Source: Sphagnum magellanicum | Taxonomy: Eukaryota > Streptophyta > Sphagnopsida > Sphagnales > Sphagnaceae | Direction: 5' to 3' | DNA length: 64,000 nucleotides | Assembly (NCBI GenBank): GCA_021904315.1 | Contig: CM038925.1 | Coordinates: 9,550,501 to 9,614,500, forward strand | Shown here: piece after piece, positions 61,136 through 64,000 of the stretch | How positions within the stretch are numbered: position 1 is the stretch's first letter | Layout of the letters: every line of letters starts with the position of its first letter | Translations under genes and position numbers: made by a program | The notes under the pieces: generated by a model | The model's input: only the letters and a program-made list of their open reading frames with translations | Told to the model about the DNA's origin: nothing | Database searches by the model: none

Positions 61136-61334
61136 AGTATCTACACCCCCAACAAAAGAACATTTAATTACAAGAAACCTAAAGCATCCAGATAGAAGAA
61201 ATAATGCCACCATCCACCATCCAACCTATGCGTTGCTTGTATTCAGTGTCAGATCATATCCTACAGAACATCACGTAATTGTCCTAGAACTAATGGGATA
61301 GTTATACTGTACCAGCTGCAATATTTGCACCTTC

Positions 61335-62165
61335 CATGGTAACTCACCCTTTGGGTTTGATCAATTCACCATCCCTTCCACTGTCTTGGTTGTTTTGAAA
61401 ATCCTCTAATTGGGACACAACTTGTAACTTTGCAGTAGACTCTTGAGTTTCTTGCACTTCTGTATTTTGGCTTGAGTTCCAATTAGAACCATCCCTACCT
61501 TGCCTAATATCTGTTTCATGGGAGTCCTTCACCTCAGCACCAGCACTGCCATTTGCAGTGGTAGGTGATTGATTTTCTTAAGGACTTTTATCACCTTTCT
61601 CCTCACCTTTCAGTTCTTCTGATGTACTCTCCTCCTTCTCCTCCTTTGTCCCTTAAAAGGCCTGAGTACCTCCATCCTTTGAACTTAGTTGTGAATCAGC
61701 ATCAATATTGCCTATTTCATCATTTTCTTTTGAGAAACCGTGAATAAGTTTCTCTGTCTCCATCTATTGTCTTATGAAACTCATCACGCTTGTCTTCCCC
61801 CTCTTTGCTGGCTTGAACATTCTCTGAATTAAGAGATTATGCTTGTTGCTGGGACTCAACAATCTCATTATTGTCCTTTGTTCCTTCTTTATGCCCATCA
61901 CTCATCCGGTACTCCTCCTTTCTTCCCTGAGAACCATCCCCTACATTCTTAGTTTCAATTTCCTTCTTGGGTTCATGATTCCCTTGCTCTTGAAAGTTAT
62001 CCTCACATGTTCTCAATTCAGTCATCTCCTGGGAATGATTCTCCCCTGGCAAAATCACATCTTTTGAGATTTGGTCATTTACTTTTATCAGAATCTTGAC
62101 CCAACTTCTCTTCCACCTGCATCCCTTCAGACTCCAAATTCATGTTGTATGTTTCTGGTTATTTA
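61335..62165 (-). pseudogene. Broken frame for an acidic, low-complexity protein
   Basis: On the - strand, long stretches read as hydrophilic sequence rich in Glu, Gln, Asn, Asp, Lys and Ser (for example EGTKDNNEIVESQQQA and VQETQESTAKLQVVSQLE). The frame changes several times and is cut by stops near 61850, 61655 and 61580. Codon composition and absence of hydrophobic residues suggest a former disordered region of a nuclear-type protein. No domain was seen, and I cannot name the family. Confidence 0.4.
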
Positions 62166-62269
62166 CCCAACTCAAATTACCTCAGAGGTGGGCATGGACA
62201 TCATCTGCACAGTTTGAAGCTTTGAGTTGGTTCCTGAGCTACCATAGTTACCAGATCAATGATCAAAGG

Positions 62270-62705
62270 TAAACCCTGCAAGCCGCTGGGCTACCTAAGG
62301 GCTACCAAGCCCTGAACTACTTGAGCCCCTAATCTACCTTAAGCCCTGAACTACTTGAGCCCCTAATCTACCTTAAGCCCTAAACTACATGAGCTACCCT
62401 AAGCCCTGTGCCCCTAAGCCCTGCTACCCTAAACCTGAGCTACCCAGTCCTTGAAACCTTGAGTTGTTGAGCCCTTAAACCTTGAGCCCTTGAGCCCTTA
62501 AGCCCCTGAGCTACCTTAAGCCCTTGAGCCCTGCTACCTTAAACCTGAGCTACCCAGCCCCTGAACCCCTGAGCCCTTGAGCCCCTGAGCCTTACTATCT
62601 TAAACTTGAACTACCCAGCCTTTGAGCCCTTGAGCTACCCTGAGCCCTATTACCTTAAACCTGAGTTACCCAGCCCCTGAGCCCCGCCTTGAGCCCTATG
62701 ATCCT
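62270..62705 (+). repeat. GAGCCCTTGAGCCCCTGAGCTACC minisatellite with higher-order structure
   Basis: Over 430 bp of short words TGAGCCCT, CTACCTTAAGCCC and ACCTGAGCTACCCAG. A 34-bp unit is duplicated perfectly at 62307-62340 and 62341-62374. A longer unit marked by CTACCTTAAACCTGAGCTAC variants recurs four times between about 62410 and 62665, giving a higher-order array. Confidence 0.85.
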
Positions 62706-63858
62706 ATTTCTTTTTCACTCTGCCTCACTATTGTCTTCTTATGCTTTCTTGATCAACGTTTTAATATTAGACTAGGGTATGATAGTGTTACTGGAATGTG
62801 AAATTTGTTGACAATGAGGACATTGGCAAAAGTTACCAGTCAAATGGCTAGCGTTTCTGTGGATAGTATCTGCTCCATAGTCAAGAGAATGAAGGATTTG
62901 TTTTGTAGAGTGAGTGCTGCATCACATGTGACACCATCAAACCGCTTCCCAAAAGGATTTTATATTGAGACTTCCTATTGCATTTGTAAGAGGACCCTTT
63001 GCAACACAAACTTGCACATTGAAGGATCAGTAGCACCCATACAGATGTAAGTTCAATTTCATCGACTTGGAACATGAATATGTTGTTTCCATACATGTTT
63101 TCCTTTCCTTTCTTGAGATGGAAAAACAACAAGAAGAAGTAGTAGTATGTGGAATAACTTATGTTTAACAACATACAAATGTACAATATGGAAGTTTATA
63201 TATATATTGTAAAGGACGTTGGGATGAAAAATGAAGCTTCCCCTGAATCCGTCCGGTCGTCCATCCCGTCATCCCTCTGTCCATCCGTTCCGTCATGGTC
63301 TGTTTAGTCCGACAGGGCGGAGAAAACAGTGATGTACAGACGCGACGGATGCTCAAACCAGATTTAGACAGTGAGTCCGTGTAGTTTGCCTAGATTTAGG
63401 CAGGATTGCAAAAAAAACTCTACTGTCTGCTTAGGACAATCGTCATTTAATGTAAATTAAAGCTGGGGATCCTTGCCATTGCACCTACCTAAGGAATTTG
63501 AAAAAAAAATTCCCTATTATACAAGGTTTGCTTTCTTTCAATTTTTGTGATTAGTTATCCCACAAAGAGGATTTAGCCAAATTAGGCTATAGACCATATT
63601 AATGACAGTGAATAAAACATTTAAAAATATTTATGCTTTATATGTATTTGGCGAATTAATTTTTTTATAATAAATTTGACGATTAGGGCCATTCCTTTTC
63701 ACAAAAAATGTTAGAATGTGTAGAAAAAATAAATTTCAAGTTAAAACAATGAAAATAAATTCCCCCAAAAAGAACCTAGCAATGTGATATATAGAGAGGT
63801 TTTGGAAATGTAGTTTGTAGTTGTAATTTTGTAATATGTACCGTCAAATACACACACA
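62706..63858. other. Spacer upstream of the second Helitron end
   Basis: No gene recognised. A GTCC-rich stretch lies at 63248-63285 (CCGTCCGGTCGTCCATCCCG). The Helitron 5' end was not found. Short frames show no family signal. Confidence 0.4.
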
Positions 63859-63888
63859 CCTGTGCATTAGGCACGGGGTTCAAACTAG
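63859..63888 (+). mobile_element. Helitron 3' terminus, second copy
   Basis: Hairpin at 63859-63877 (CCTGTGC, ATTAG, GCACGGG; one G-T pair) and terminal CTAG at 63885-63888 followed by T. Position and sequence match the end at 37339-37368, with a few substitutions, including one that weakens the hairpin. The region before it is AT-rich and non-coding, so the element is probably non-autonomous. Confidence 0.7.
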
Positions 63889-64000
63889 TATATCTTATGT
63901 GACAATATGTTATTACATGTCCTACTTCAAAGGTTTTCATTGTCATGGTCAACTCGGAAATGGATGACAACCGGCGTAGCACGATTGAACCCATTCCAGA

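Overview
The window is nuclear DNA from a land plant. It is AT-rich, its genes carry GT-AG introns, and it holds clear plant protein families: a G-box bZIP factor, a Bruno-like RNA-binding protein, an RH17-type helicase and a CYP85-clan P450. It also holds plant Helitron ends, a plant MULE transposase relic and telo-box promoters. A non-seed vascular plant (fern or lycophyte) is my guess, but nothing in the sequence settles the species.

Layout: (1) 2.4-5.0 kb, + strand, a four-exon mitochondrial M48 metallopeptidase (OMA1). (2) 13.5-14.8 kb, - strand, a GBF-type bZIP gene with no intron across its conserved domains, with a GC-rich upstream region to 15.9 kb. (3) 17.2-17.75 kb, a decayed reverse-transcriptase-like fragment. 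(4) 22.9-29.0 kb, a divergent gene pair. On the - strand is a seven-exon complex I assembly factor (NDUFAF2/mimitin), which I rebuilt from small exons into a clean 165-codon frame. On the + strand is a single-exon DEAD-box helicase (RH17/Dbp7/DDX31). They share a short promoter with telo-boxes. (5) 37.7-41.2 kb, + strand, a nine-exon Bruno/CELF-like three-RRM protein (BRN1). (6) 44.7-51.9 kb, a mobile-element zone: a five-copy array of about 345 bp units, a Ulp1-type protease relic (+) and a MULE/SWIM transposase relic (-). (7) 52.1-57.75 kb, two head-to-head P450 copies: an intact six-exon gene (+) and an orphan first exon (-), with an inverted repeat between them. (8) 58-64 kb, minisatellites, a broken acidic reading frame and a Helitron 3' end.

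The genes do not form a pathway. OMA1 and NDUFAF2 both act at the mitochondrial inner membrane, and RH17 in nucleolar 60S assembly. The NDUFAF2/RH17 promoter is probably bidirectional. Between the genes are many repeats: two Helitron 3' ends, a dispersed stem-loop repeat on both sides of the NDUFAF2/RH17 block, several minisatellites, a 34-base G run and a 21-base C run. The element relics carry many stop codons that single C-to-T (or G-to-A) changes would explain, the pattern expected of long-methylated DNA.

All exon joins were made by eye from splice consensus, reading phase and remembered family conservation. No alignment or search was run.
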